Source of the DNA: Pseudoalteromonas viridis
Lineage (GTDB): Bacteria > Pseudomonadota > Gammaproteobacteria > Enterobacterales > Alteromonadaceae
Direction: 5' to 3'
NCBI RefSeq assembly: GCF_017742995.1
Contig: NZ_CP072425.1
Span: 3,729,001 to 3,793,000 of the forward strand
DNA: 64,000 nt
The notes under the pieces were generated by a model. The model ran no database searches and was not told the origin of the DNA. It saw only the letters and a program-made list of their open reading frames with translations. Shown in pieces: positions 39,277 through 48,652 of the stretch (the stretch's first letter is position 1; every line of letters starts with the position of its first letter). Position numbers and translations under genes: made by a program.

Positions 39277-41976
39277 TTAGAAACGTAAGTTTGCACCCAG
39301 TGCAATCTTGCGCTCACCCACATAGCTCCATGCAGGGAAGTTATGTTTCGTTTCTTCTTTCAACAGACCGTCAGAGCCAGAGATACCAATCTGATAGCTG
39401 TCTTCTTCAAGAATGTTTACAACTTCAAGTGTCAGGCTGATATTGTCATTCACCTGGTAATTACCAGTGAAATCAAGAGTACCGAAGTCCATGTGCTCAC
39501 GTGAAGAGTAGAAACCCGTTTCACGGATCATAAACTCAGAACGCCAGTTATAGGCAAGACGTGCACCAAAGTCATCATTCTCATAGTAACCAACCAGGTT
39601 AACTGTGTGGTCAGAACTGTCAGAGAAACGGCCGATACGGTCATCGAAGTTTGTTTCTTCAGATGAGCTGTCTGCATACGTGTAGTTAACAATGGCACCA
39701 AAGCCGTTGTCAAACGCGTGCTGAAGCTGTAGCTCAAGACCGATTACATCACCACCGTCGCCATTTACACGGTTAACAATGTTCCACACGTCGCAGTTAC
39801 ATGCAGGATCTGTGATACCGATAGACTGGTTTGGCGTGGTTGATGACGTTACGAATGTCTCGATGTCTTTGTAGAAGAACGTCGCACTTGCGAAGTTACT
39901 GTCACCATAGTAGTACTCGTAAGACACGTCCAACTGAGTTGCTTTGAACGGCTCAAGACCTGGGTTACCAGTTACTTCCTGCTGGTCATTCGGGTTTTCA
40001 TTGTCATAACCACTCAGGCTAGAACGTGCAAACACATCCTGGTAGTTAGGGCGGCTGATAACCTGTGCGATTGAACCTCTCAGGATAGTGTCTTCATCCA
40101 GGTCGTACGCAATGTTAAAGCTAGGCAGGATATCTGAGTAATCCGCTTCTTTGTTAGACAGCGTCTTAGATTTCAGTGCGTTACCGCCGTAGAAGTTACC
40201 TGAATCTGTGATACCTGTCACAGTGATGTCTGAACCATAGTAGTCACTGTTTACATCTGTAGAGATGTAACGCAGACCGAAGTTACCACGATAGTTTTCG
40301 CCACTGAAGTCAGCCATTACGTAAAATGCAAAGTTTTCTTCTTCAAGCGCGGCATAGCCACTGCGGTCACGTACATATTCGCTAAAGTTCTGCGCAGTAT
40401 GATTGAACATCGCATCCAGATGTGGACCTGGGATAGTGATATACTCGAAGCCCGCTTCGTTTACACCATTACCATACAGCTGTGCCGGTGCGATATCGGC
40501 AATACTAGCAATCACGCTAGTTGGGTCATTTGCATCACTTAGGATCGGCGCGCCATTTGCGTCACGCTGGATGTTTGCCAGACCTTTAAAGTTATCTTCC
40601 TCAACCTTGTGGTTGGTAAAGCGTGCACCTACGTGAACAGCTGTGACGATGTCATGGTCAAGCATGAACTTGGTATCAAGCTGTGCATAGGTCTCTTCAT
40701 CTGTATTAGGCTGATTGCGCACTGCCCACGCAGCAACAGCAGGATTGCCCTCGTTCCAGTGGCCAACGCGATAATCGTTTTCTTTCAGCTGAATTTTGAT
40801 GCGCTTGCCGGTCATGTCGATCATACCGTAGCGGTCTTCATGGGAACCAATCAAACCACCATAGTTTGTCTGTGCCTCTGTACCACCGGTTGCTTCTGAG
40901 CGACCAATACGGCCGGAGATTTCAAACGTGTCGCGCTTGAACTCAAAGCCAAAATCAACGGTTTCAGATTCCATCTTCGCACGACGAGCAAATGCTTGTA
41001 GCCAAGATGGGTTATCTGTAGGTGTCGCAGCTGTCGCTTCAGACAACATACATACGCCATCCGGGTTTTCGCCCAAACAATTTGCGCCAGCCTGGAAGAT
41101 CCAGAAGCTGCTGTTGTTGTTGTTCGCTTCAAGCTCAAGGTTCATGTAGGTCAAATCGAACGACAGCTCATCCGTAGGCGCGTACTGGAAAGCCACATTA
41201 GTTGCTGTTCTTTCACGCTCTTGCAGGAAGTAGTTGGCAGATACTGCACCATTCCAGCCAGCCAGTGATTCGTTACCACGACGCACATAGTCGGTTTCCT
41301 GTACTGCTAACGCAGCAAGTACACCAAATGTTTCGTCGTCATTTTTATAGCTGGCAAGACCACTATATGCAGGGTCCCATTGCTCAGACTGGCTTGAGTA
41401 AACACTTTTAACAGAAGCGAAAACGGTTCCGGAATCCAGATCTAATGGCTTACGGGTTTTTACGTTAACCGTACCACCAACACCACCTTCAACGATGTTT
41501 GCTTGCGAAGACTTATATACGTCGATACCTGAAATCAGTTCAGGTGGTAACAAGGTGTAGTTGAAGCTTCGGTCGATTGCTTGCTCAGTATACCAACCTG
41601 TTGAAGCAACGTTCTGACCATTCAGAGTTGTTAACGTTAGCTGGCTGGATGCACCACGGATTGATACTTGCTGGCCCTGGCCAAACTGACGGCTTACCGC
41701 TACGCCCGGAATACGGCCCAGTGCTTCACCTACATCACTGTCTGGAAACTTACCGATATCTTCTGCCGATACCGCATCTACAACGCTGGTTGCGAAACGT
41801 TTAGTATTCACAGCTTCAGCCAATGAGCGGCGGATACCGCGCACTTCAATGACTTCAACGTTTTCTTGAACGCCGGTCTGGTTATCTTCAGCAAACGCTA
41901 CGCCTGTCACACCCGTACTCAGGATGAGGCCAACCTTAGCTGCCAGTAAGCTTTTTTTAAAATTATTAGCTAACAC
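39277..41976 (-). CDS. TonB-dependent outer-membrane receptor (TonB-Xanth-Caul type)
   Basis: An 899-aa receptor starting at GTG 41976, 6 nt after AAGGGG. Signal peptide 1-29 (LSTGVTGVAFA), a TonB-box-like stretch (NVEVIEVRGIRRSLAEAV), and a plug domain (KFPDSDVGEALGRIPGVAVSR, VSIRGASSQLTLTTLNGQ, SGIDVYKSSQANIVEGGVGGTVNVKTRKP). A 22-strand barrel ends in an aromatic residue (ALGANLRF). The subfamily commonly imports carbohydrates or related nutrients. Two copies of a LacI-type palindrome (42030-42047, 42348-42365) precede it, and a halogenase and SapC gene follow, suggesting a substrate-inducible uptake locus. The substrate is unknown. Confidence 0.93.
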   Translation of the reverse strand: MLANNFKKSLLAAKVGLILSTGVTGVAFAEDNQTGVQENVEVIEVRGIRRSLAEAVNTKRFATSVVDAVSAEDIGKFPDSDVGEALGRIPGVAVSRQFGQGQQVSIRGASSQLTLTTLNGQNVASTGWYTEQAIDRSFNYTLLPPELISGIDVYKSSQANIVEGGVGGTVNVKTRKPLDLDSGTVFASVKSVYSSQSEQWDPAYSGLASYKNDDETFGVLAALAVQETDYVRRGNESLAGWNGAVSANYFLQERERTATNVAFQYAPTDELSFDLTYMNLELEANNNNSSFWIFQAGANCLGENPDGVCMLSEATAATPTDNPSWLQAFARRAKMESETVDFGFEFKRDTFEISGRIGRSEATGGTEAQTNYGGLIGSHEDRYGMIDMTGKRIKIQLKENDYRVGHWNEGNPAVAAWAVRNQPNTDEETYAQLDTKFMLDHDIVTAVHVGARFTNHKVEEDNFKGLANIQRDANGAPILSDANDPTSVIASIADIAPAQLYGNGVNEAGFEYITIPGPHLDAMFNHTAQNFSEYVRDRSGYAALEEENFAFYVMADFSGENYRGNFGLRYISTDVNSDYYGSDITVTGITDSGNFYGGNALKSKTLSNKEADYSDILPSFNIAYDLDEDTILRGSIAQVISRPNYQDVFARSSLSGYDNENPNDQQEVTGNPGLEPFKATQLDVSYEYYYGDSNFASATFFYKDIETFVTSSTTPNQSIGITDPACNCDVWNIVNRVNGDGGDVIGLELQLQHAFDNGFGAIVNYTYADSSSEETNFDDRIGRFSDSSDHTVNLVGYYENDDFGARLAYNWRSEFMIRETGFYSSREHMDFGTLDFTGNYQVNDNISLTLEVVNILEEDSYQIGISGSDGLLKEETKHNFPAWSYVGERKIALGANLRF

Positions 41977-42029
41977 AGGATTCCCCTTGAATCATTTTGT
42001 TGGTTTTTAAATCACTTCTGCCCAGTGAT

Positions 42030-42047
42030 GATGACAACGCTGTCATC
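42030..42047. promoter_or_regulatory. LacI-family-type operator, proximal copy
   Basis: An 18-bp palindrome, GATGACAACGCTGTCATC, with ATGACA/TGTCAT arms about a CG centre, 54 bp upstream of the TBDR start. The form is that of LacI-family operators; it resembles the NagR site described for Shewanella and relatives (from memory). No regulator gene is in the window. Confidence 0.7.
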
Positions 42048-42347
42048 TAATAACAAACCATACACCCAAAATTACAGATTCGCTACATCTTTTTGTGTGG
42101 CTAACATAAGATTTTTTCAACAAAAACCTAACCTATTGATGTTTAAGGAATAAATAATTAGTTGGTTATAGTTTGTTACAAACGAGGTGAATATATCACA
42201 AGCTATGCGCTATTTGACAGCAATTGCGATGAGTTATGTAGAAGATTTGGGCCTAATTAATAAACTAACCTAATGTCGGCGAGCTGTACTATCTGATTAT
42301 TCCATAGACGTCCGGGCAGAAGCGTATTCAAGGTGATAATAGATCTC

Positions 42348-42365
42348 AATGACAACGCTGTCATT
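42348..42365. promoter_or_regulatory. LacI-family-type operator, distal copy
   Basis: AATGACAACGCTGTCATT shares its 16-bp core exactly with the site at 42031-42046, 318 bp (about 30 helical turns) away. Such spacing would allow looping by a tetramer or mark a second promoter. Confidence 0.7.
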
Positions 42366-42466
42366 TTATCTTTTTCATGATTGGTTTGTCCAGTGTATTT
42401 ATATGACAATTTTACTCAGATACCTCTACATGGGCCGTGTAGCGGTATTTGAGCTCTGTAAAACAA

Positions 42467-42550
42467 ATACTTAATCCAGGTTCAAGGGGTGAAAAATTAT
42501 CCCCCCCCTTTCTTTTTGAATTAAGTATGTATCTGAGTTTATTTTTTTAC
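42467..42550. other. Structured non-coding stretch with C8 run
   Basis: A 9-bp perfect outer stem (ATACTTAAT at 42467-42475, ATTAAGTAT at 42520-42528) encloses an inner AAGGGG/CCCCTT pairing and a run of eight C (42501-42508). A T-rich tract follows at 42539-42549. The whole gap 41977-42687 has no credible gene: it holds the two operators, a hairpin at 42420-42448 and this element. It could be a small RNA or a leader. Confidence 0.35.
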
Positions 42551-42633
42551 TATCAGCAGCATCACTGCACAGATTAATTTTTATGAAGTGATAGATATGC
42601 AATACGAGCTCTGGGCAATAACCAGGCACTAAA

Positions 42634-42661
42634 AAGCCCGGTCGAATCACTCGCCGGGCTT
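42634..42661 (-). terminator. Intrinsic terminator of htpG
   Basis: The stem AAGCCCGG / CCGGGCTT is followed on the minus strand by TTTT, 27 bp past the htpG stop. Confidence 0.85.
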
Positions 42662-42687
42662 ATCAACACAATCAGAGTGTGTTTGGC

Positions 42688-44604
42688 TTATTTGCTCAGA
42701 TCAAGCATTAGCTTATTCAGACGGGCCACAAAGCCAGCCGGATCTTTCAGGCTACCACGCTCTGCAAGCAGTGCCTGGTCCAGTAATACTTCTGACCATT
42801 GTGCAAACTTGTCTTCGTCCTGTTCCACATTCAGGTGCTTAACCAGCTGGTGTTCAGGGTTCAGCTCAAAAATTGGCTTAGACTCTGGTGCAGACTGACC
42901 AATCGATTCCATCAGCTTTTGCATCTGTGAACTCATATCATGGTCATCTACCACTACACATGCAGGAGAATCGGTTAGTCGGTGCGTGAAGCGCACTTCT
43001 TTCACTTTATCGCCCAGCGCTTCTTTGATGCGCTCAACCAGACCTTCGACCTGCTTCTCGCTCTCTCCCTGCGCTTTTTTGCTCTCTTCGTCTTCCATGT
43101 CGCCAAGATCAAGATCACCACGGGTGATTGACTGGAATGACTTCTCAGCAAATTCTGTCAGGTGGCTCATCATCCACTCATCTACACGGTCCGACAGCAA
43201 CAGTACTTCGATGCCTTTCTTGCGGAAGATCTCCAGGTGCGGTGAGCTCTTCGCCGCTTCAAAGCTGTCTGCAACTACGTAGTAAATCTTGTCCTGACCT
43301 TCTGCCATGCGCTCAATGTACTGCTCAAGCGACACATTTTGTACGCTCTCATCAGTGTGGGTAGAGCTAAAGCGCAGTAGCTTAGCAATCGCTTCTTTGT
43401 TTGCAGCGTCTTCAGCCGGGCCTTCTTTGATCACCTGGCCAAACTCGTTCCAGAAAGTCTGATAATCTTCTGGCTTGTTTTTACCCATGCGATCAAGCAT
43501 CTTCAGGATACGAGATGTACAACCCTTACGGATAGCCTGAGTTACTTTATTGTCCTGCAGAATTTCACGCGACACGTTCAGTGGTAAGTCGTTTGAATCC
43601 AGCAGACCTTTAACAAAGCGCAGATAACTTGGCATAAACTGTTCGGCGTCATCCATAATGAACACGCGTTGTACGTACAACTTCAGACCAGTCTGGCGGT
43701 CGCGGTTCCACATATCGAAAGGCGCTTTTTTAGGAATGTACAGCAAGCTGGTGTATTCCGTCTTACCTTCTACCTTATTGTGTGCCCACGTCAGTGGCTC
43801 TTCCCAGTCATGACCAACGTGCTTATAAAACTCTTTATATTCTTCGTCACTGATCTCAGACTTGTCGCGCGTCCACAGTGCGGTGGCACGGTTAATACCT
43901 TCCCACTCGCCCGGTTGTGCTTCGATTTTTTCACCATCCGGCCCTTCAGACTCTGGCACCGGTGCTTTGTACATTTCTACCGGAATTGAGATGTGATCTG
44001 AATACTTAGTGACGATTGAACGCAGGCGGAAATCATCGGCAAATTCCAGCTCCTCTTCACGCAGGTGAAGAATGATCTCAGTACCGCGCTCGGCTTTTTC
44101 AATGTCCGCCAGAGTGTATTCACCTTCGCCTTTTGACTGCCATTCAACTGCCTGGGTCTCGCCCGCTTTACGCGTGCGAACAGTCACTTCATCAGCAACG
44201 ATAAAGGCAGAATAAAAACCAACACCAAACTGACCAATCAGCTGAGAGTCTTTCGCTTCATCACCAGTCAGATTCTTGAAAAACTCAGCAGTGCCCGACT
44301 TAGCAATTGTGCCCAGAGAGCTAATCACTTCGTCGCGGGTCATACCGATACCATTATCAGAAATGGTCACGGTTTTGGCGTCTTTATCGGCGCTGATACG
44401 CACGCGCAGCTCAGCGTCACCTTCATACAGGTCGCCGTTTTGCAGTGCTAAGAAGCGCAGCTTGTCAGCGGCATCCGACGCATTGGAGACTAGCTCACGT
44501 AAAAAGATCTCTTTGTTTGAGTACAAGCTGTGGATCATCAGCTGTAGCAGTTGCTTAGTGTTGGCACTAAATGAATGATTTTCTTTGGTATTTTCTGTAG
44601 TCAT
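42688..44604 (-). CDS. htpG: Chaperone HtpG (Hsp90)
   Basis: HtpG is the bacterial Hsp90 ATPase. I start at ATG 44604 ([22 protein letters not shown], 638 aa). GHKL ATP-site motifs: [57 protein letters not shown]. Middle domain: [42 protein letters not shown]. The C-terminal dimerisation domain is complete. In E. coli recR lies directly upstream of htpG; here the same strand and order are kept, but a collagen-like gene on the other strand sits between them. A CTTGAAA element 94 bp upstream suggests heat-shock control. Confidence 0.98.
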   Translation of the reverse strand: MTTENTKENHSFSANTKQLLQLMIHSLYSNKEIFLRELVSNASDAADKLRFLALQNGDLYEGDAELRVRISADKDAKTVTISDNGIGMTRDEVISSLGTIAKSGTAEFFKNLTGDEAKDSQLIGQFGVGFYSAFIVADEVTVRTRKAGETQAVEWQSKGEGEYTLADIEKAERGTEIILHLREEELEFADDFRLRSIVTKYSDHISIPVEMYKAPVPESEGPDGEKIEAQPGEWEGINRATALWTRDKSEISDEEYKEFYKHVGHDWEEPLTWAHNKVEGKTEYTSLLYIPKKAPFDMWNRDRQTGLKLYVQRVFIMDDAEQFMPSYLRFVKGLLDSNDLPLNVSREILQDNKVTQAIRKGCTSRILKMLDRMGKNKPEDYQTFWNEFGQVIKEGPAEDAANKEAIAKLLRFSSTHTDESVQNVSLEQYIERMAEGQDKIYYVVADSFEAAKSSPHLEIFRKKGIEVLLLSDRVDEWMMSHLTEFAEKSFQSITRGDLDLGDMEDEESKKAQGESEKQVEGLVERIKEALGDKVKEVRFTHRLTDSPACVVVDDHDMSSQMQKLMESIGQSAPESKPIFELNPEHQLVKHLNVEQDEDKFAQWSEVLLDQALLAERGSLKDPAGFVARLNKLMLDLSK

Positions 44605-44677
44605 TTGGTACACCCTAACTTATTTGGTACACATAATAGTACATGGTTAATCAGTTAACTTGCGTTATGCTCAGGTA

Positions 44678-44704
44678 TATTGTGCTGGGTAAGAATTTTT
44701 CAAG
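44678..44704 (-). promoter_or_regulatory. Possible sigma-32 promoter of htpG
   Basis: On the minus strand CTTGAAA (plus 44698-44704) is a good sigma-32 -35 match; the -10 (CACAATAT about 13 nt on) is a poor match to CCCCATNT. Suggestive only. The rest of the gap 44614-44939 shows a repeated TTTGGTACAC (44605 and 44624) and no credible gene. Confidence 0.35.
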
Positions 44705-44939
44705 GGGGAAAGTCAAATTTTCTCATCAATATCCATTTCTGACCGTTCTCAATTTCGAAAGAAACATTCCATTTACATTGGAGAACAAAAAACATACCAT
44801 CCTGTATCAGGGATAGAACGATTGAGAACATTACTTTGAAGCAGCTTTGCTGTGGAGTTACATTGTATATTGCTGCACTCCAAGGCGCGACAAGCATACC
44901 ATTGCAAAACTAGGATGACATTAAAGTAAGGATTAATTT

Positions 44940-46222
44940 ATGAATAGAATAGTCACAAGCGCTTTAACTTTTTTTCAGCGTTATCTTATGCAAGTGAGAT
45001 AAATGAAACCACGTCTACATCTTCAGCTTTAGATAACTATTACACCGCTCAAACAAAACTTGACTCCCGTATCGCCAAAGCCATAACTTATTTCAAGGGG
45101 GATATAGCAAGTTGTAACCTAGAGGTAACTGATGATACAGGTACAAGCACCTTCAATGGCTGTCCCTTTTCAGGTACAGAAGAAGTAAAAAGTATCAGTA
45201 GACTCGATACGGGTACATACAAAGTTGAATTCAGTTCGCCACTTTACAGCTCAGATTACTCAGTACAAGTTACAGGGAGCAACCCCCTGAGAAATGATGG
45301 GCTTTTTAATGCTGACCTACGCACAGGAAGCAAGACAAACACCTCTTTGATTTTGGAGTGTAAAACTGCCGATACGTCTTTGTTCGTGGATTGTGATGGT
45401 AGCGTCGTTGTATATGGTGAGCCAAATACTACGCAAAAGCAGGCACTTATAGAAAGTAAGAATCAAAGTGCGCAAGACCTGCTGACAGCTTTGGTTAACG
45501 AAGTCCCTGTTATTGAGGGTCCTCCCGGTCAAGATGGGCTAAATGGACAAGACGCTCTACCGATCAGCGTTGTCAGCACAGGTAACGGGCAAATAATATT
45601 AGGTAATACAACTCAAGGGGAGGTCACAATCACCCTCCCAAGGGGAGCAGACGGCTTAGATGGGCAAGATGGGGAAAATGGCCAAGATGGCATATCGGTA
45701 TCTCATGCTTGGAATGGAACCGCTTTATCAATAACTAGCGCATCTGGCACTTCCTCTGTAGATTTAAAAGGTGAAAAAGGTGATGCCGCGTCTCTCCCAA
45801 CGGGTGGTTCACCTGGTCAGATTTTGTCAATAAATGAGCATGGTCAGTATATCTGGATAGATCCGCCATCCCCCCCAACTATGGGTGCTTCAGCTGTAGT
45901 GCGATTTAAAGGCGGTATTTCGGATTGCCCGGTTACAACTGACTGCCCCATTATTGGAAGCTTTAATGTTGCAAGAGTCCACCACTATAAACATTACTAC
46001 TACAGGATCCACTTCAAAACTCCAATGAGTAATAACAGCTATGCTTTTAATTCCCGTGGGGGAGCATGGTGGGGATCAAACCAGAGTGGAAGTGAAGTGG
46101 TAGAAGAAAAAAATCATACCAAACGCACAAAGGAATACATCGAAGTGTTGGGAACCGACTACGTAAATGCTTTTGAGTACGTGCATAGAGGTCAAGTCTT
46201 TATTTATGACCTCAAGAACTAA
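44940..46222 (+). pseudogene. Secreted collagen-like protein, interrupted by a -1 frame shift at a T7 run
   Basis: ATG 44940, with AAGGA 7 nt upstream, starts a signal peptide. The zero frame stops after 20 codons (MNRIVTSALTFFQRYLMQVR). Reading -1 at the T7 run 44969-44975 gives MNRIVTSALTFFSALSYA-SEINE, a perfect signal peptide, and then an unbroken frame to 46222: about 427 aa. The T7 lies in phase as T TTT TTT, the classical slippery heptamer. The mature part has an N-terminal domain with Cys pairs, collagen-like Gly-X-Y stretches (GPPGQDGLNGQDA; GADGLDGQDGENGQDGIS; KGEKGDA) and a C-terminal aromatic-rich domain. No known family recognised. It could be a true pseudogene, a frameshifted or phase-variable gene, or a base-call error. 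Confidence 0.75.
44969..44975 (+). promoter_or_regulatory. Slippery heptamer T TTT TTT in the signal-peptide region
   Basis: Zero-frame codons are ACT TTT TTT CAG; -1 slippage of both Phe codons leads into TCA GCG, the frame that stays open for 415 codons. I see no obvious downstream pseudoknot. Confidence 0.5.
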
Positions 46223-46266
46223 AAACTGGCTCAATATTGCTACGTGGTATCAGTTGAAATCAAAAC

Positions 46267-46286
46267 GAAAGCCCTTTCGGGCTTTC
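46267..46286. terminator. Hairpin between collagen-like gene and recR
   Basis: The stem GAAAGCCC / GGGCTTTC with a 4-nt loop lies between the convergent genes; on the minus strand it is followed by GTTTTG. It probably terminates recR and perhaps both. Confidence 0.75.
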
Positions 46287-46287
46287 A

Positions 46288-46887
46288 CTAAATCGCTTTT
46301 CTGCCGCTGAAGGCATGCATCAGGGTCATGCCGTCAACCAGCTCCAGCTCGCCACCGACCGGCATACCGTGAGCAATTCGCGAGGCGGTCACGTTATGCT
46401 GATGGCACATCTCACCGATAAAGTGAGCAGTAGCCTCCCCTTCAACCGTCGGGTTGGTGGCCAGAATGACTTCATTGATGTTGCCATTGGCAAGCGTTCT
46501 TTCCAATATATCCATGCCAATTTCGTTTGGACCAATACCATCAAGCGGCGATAAATGCCCCATCAATACAAAATACAGGCCCTGGTACTGACCGGTTTGT
46601 TCAATCGCCAGCACGTCGCTCGGAGATTCAACCACACACAGCAGCCCGGTATCCTGACGTTTTACATTGCTACAGATGTCGCACACCGGCGTTTCTGAAA
46701 AAGTACGGCAGGATCCACAGTGGCCGATTTTATCCATTGCCTGCAGCAGACTCTGGCCCAGCTGAGTGCCGCCACTGCGGTCTCTTTCTAGCAGGTGAAA
46801 GGCTATCCGCTGTGCCGATTTCGGCCCAATGCCTGGTAAACAACGCAGGGCTTCAACCAAAGCTGAAAGTGAGGGAGATAATTGCAT
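46288..46887 (-). CDS. recR: Recombination protein RecR
   Basis: RecR acts with RecO and RecF to load RecA on gapped DNA. The 199-aa protein has the helix-hairpin-helix ([27 protein letters not shown]), the four-Cys zinc finger ([16 protein letters not shown]), and a Toprim domain ([76 protein letters not shown]). The usual dnaX and ybaB genes are not upstream here. Confidence 0.98.
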   Translation of the reverse strand: MQLSPSLSALVEALRCLPGIGPKSAQRIAFHLLERDRSGGTQLGQSLLQAMDKIGHCGSCRTFSETPVCDICSNVKRQDTGLLCVVESPSDVLAIEQTGQYQGLYFVLMGHLSPLDGIGPNEIGMDILERTLANGNINEVILATNPTVEGEATAHFIGEMCHQHNVTASRIAHGMPVGGELELVDGMTLMHAFSGRKAI

Positions 46888-47065
46888 AATAAAGCATTCT
46901 TAATTTACTGACAGCGTACGACGAACTGGCTGATATCTCTACATCAGTAGTTGTTAGCGGCTACACTGTGCTGTTCCGATCAATGGTCGTCATCTTACTA
47001 TGGCTGACACAACAGCGACAAGCCAAAGATAAAGGATAAAACAATGCCCCGAAGGACAAGAAAAA

Positions 47066-47116
47066 GGCGGGCAATCTCAGAGTATTGGATCTCATGGGTA
47101 AGGGTGAGTACCCGCC
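47066..47116 (-). terminator. Long-loop hairpin downstream of the MlaC-like gene
   Basis: GGCGGG (47066-47071) and CCCGCC (47111-47116) enclose about 39 nt; on the minus strand TTTTTCTT follows. It is the likely terminator of the MlaC-like gene. The rest of the 263-bp gap to recR shows nothing coding. Confidence 0.55.
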
Positions 47117-47150
47117 TGAAGGACGTAAACTGTGTTTTGTGGTGTTTCGC

Positions 47151-47762
47151 TTAACTCTTAGCCACCAGCTCTTTGGTTACCTGATCAATGCCAACTTCGC
47201 TGATCCGGGCAGTGATCTCTTTTTGTTTCGCGCTCAGCAATGAGATGCTCTCGGCAACCAAGTCGTACACCTGCCACTCACCTGCTTTGTTTTTGCGGAA
47301 TTTGAATACAATGTCGATGGTAGGCGCATTAGGCTCAACGATTTCGGATTTCACCGACGCGAATTTGCTGTCGTCGCTCACAACAGGCTCTATGAAGTTA
47401 ACTTGCTGGCCCTTGTAGCTCATCAGCGCATTGGCATAAGTGTTGGCCAGGTATTGCTCGACCGCATCAATAAAGGTCACGGCCTGATCCCGGTTGATCT
47501 CGCGTACGTGCTTACCAAGCAATTTGAAAGACACATATTTAATGTCGATGTGTGGCATCAGTTGCTCACGCACCAGCTTTTTCAGCTGTGCTTTTTTCTG
47601 GACTTCTTCCAGCGCATTCAGTTTGCTGATATCCACAAACAACTGGTCGCCAACCGATTTGATCAGGCCATACGGGTTGCTTTGTGTGTCTGGTGCAGCA
47701 AGCCCCGGTACGCTGCTAAACGCCAGTACTGTTGCCAGTATAAGCTGTATTAGTCTTTTCAT
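47151..47762 (-). CDS. MlaC/Ttg2D-family periplasmic phospholipid-binding protein
   Basis: A 203-aa protein with signal peptide (MKRLIQLILATVLAFSSVPGLA) and the MlaC fold: LFVDISKLNALEEVQKKAQLKKLVREQLMPHIDIKYVSFKLLG, FIDAVEQYLANTYANALMSYKGQ, IDIVFKFRKNKAGEWQVYDLVAESISLL. MlaC carries phospholipids between the outer-membrane MlaA complex and the inner-membrane MlaFEDB transporter. Here it stands alone, without mlaFED, so it may be an extra copy or have another lipid partner. Confidence 0.87.
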   Translation of the reverse strand: MKRLIQLILATVLAFSSVPGLAAPDTQSNPYGLIKSVGDQLFVDISKLNALEEVQKKAQLKKLVREQLMPHIDIKYVSFKLLGKHVREINRDQAVTFIDAVEQYLANTYANALMSYKGQQVNFIEPVVSDDSKFASVKSEIVEPNAPTIDIVFKFRKNKAGEWQVYDLVAESISLLSAKQKEITARISEVGIDQVTKELVAKS

Positions 47763-47849
47763 GATCCACTCCCATAACGGTTAATGGGGCAAGTTTAGCG
47801 CTAACTTTGCAGATGAAAAACACACAAATTTGCACCATATTAATGCCAC

Positions 47850-47905
47850 TTTGGCACCAATAATATTTATCATAAAAATCAATCACCTAACTTTTTGGTG
47901 CCAAA
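47850..47905. promoter_or_regulatory. Inverted repeat in the divergent MlaC/PagL promoter region
   Basis: TTTGGCACCAA (47850-47860) and TTGGTGCCAAA (47895-47905) are perfect 11-bp arms 34 nt apart, with further partial copies (GCACCA at 47833, GCCA nearby). They may be paired regulator sites serving one or both divergent genes. Confidence 0.4.
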
Positions 47906-47999
47906 TTAACATCAATACTGTGCCATTTAATGCCTTTTTAATAGCAAGTTCTAACCCGACAATAGTCGTATCCTTTTATATACTCGGTGAGTATTCATT

Positions 48000-48524
48000 A
48001 TGATCAGATTAACCACACTTGCACTGCTCCTGCTAAGCGCGCTGGCCATGCCGGTAGCGGCACAACAACATGGCTATGCTATTCATTACATTCATGGTGA
48101 AGGCAGTGTCGACGGCATTAAATTAGCGTACCAGTACCATCCTGAGCTGGCATTACCTCAAGCCTGGCGCCACTTTGACGTGCACTTTGAAAGTAGTATC
48201 AATTTCTGGCGTTACGGAGATCAAAACCGCCACGACACGAATTTTGTACTGGCGGTTTCGCCGGTGATCCGATATCCCTTCACCACCTTTAATGGGCACC
48301 CGGTTGCAGTGGAATTTGGGATCGGCATTGCCCTGCTGGATGATACGCAATTTGCAGGTAAAAACGTCAGTACGCATTACCAATTTGAAGACAGACTGGG
48401 GCTGGTTTATCAGCTGGACGACGCCAATATCGCCATTCGCTATATGCACTACTCCAACGCCGGGTTTAAAAGCCCTAACCCCGGTCTGGATTTCTTATCT
48501 CTATCCTATTCAGCGTATTTTTAG
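48000..48524 (+). CDS. PagL-like lipid A 3-O-deacylase (acyloxyacyl hydrolase)
   Basis: A 174-aa outer-membrane beta-barrel with signal peptide (MIRLTTLALLLLSALAMPVAA). The PagL active-site signature is clear as YMHYSNAGFKSPNPGLD: His-x-Ser of the catalytic set. The third residue (Glu in Pseudomonas PagL) would be the Asp in NPGLD. It ends in an aromatic residue (SAYF), as barrels do. PagL removes the 3-linked acyl chain from lipid A. It is divergent from the MlaC-like lipid carrier, so both neighbours concern outer-membrane lipids. Confidence 0.85.
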   Translation: MIRLTTLALLLLSALAMPVAAQQHGYAIHYIHGEGSVDGIKLAYQYHPELALPQAWRHFDVHFESSINFWRYGDQNRHDTNFVLAVSPVIRYPFTTFNGHPVAVEFGIGIALLDDTQFAGKNVSTHYQFEDRLGLVYQLDDANIAIRYMHYSNAGFKSPNPGLDFLSLSYSAYF

Positions 48525-48652
48525 CCAGTTTAACGCTCTGCCCGGTTAGCCGGGCGAGACATCAACCCATTAAAGCAAAAACCTTTAGCCCTGGACTGTA
48601 AGAACTCAGACCGAAAATTAATTTCTGCGTTCCTTTATCAGTCCCTCACAGC

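Noticed and set aside
44700..44897. 65-codon minus-strand frame (MLVAPWSAAIYN...) upstream of htpG
   Set aside because: It has no ribosome-binding site or known family and overlaps the likely htpG promoter; I cannot support it, though a degraded gene remnant is possible.
47066..47116. Long hairpin considered as a riboswitch or small RNA
   Set aside because: It lies downstream of the MlaC-like gene and ends in a T-run on that strand, so a terminator is the simpler reading.
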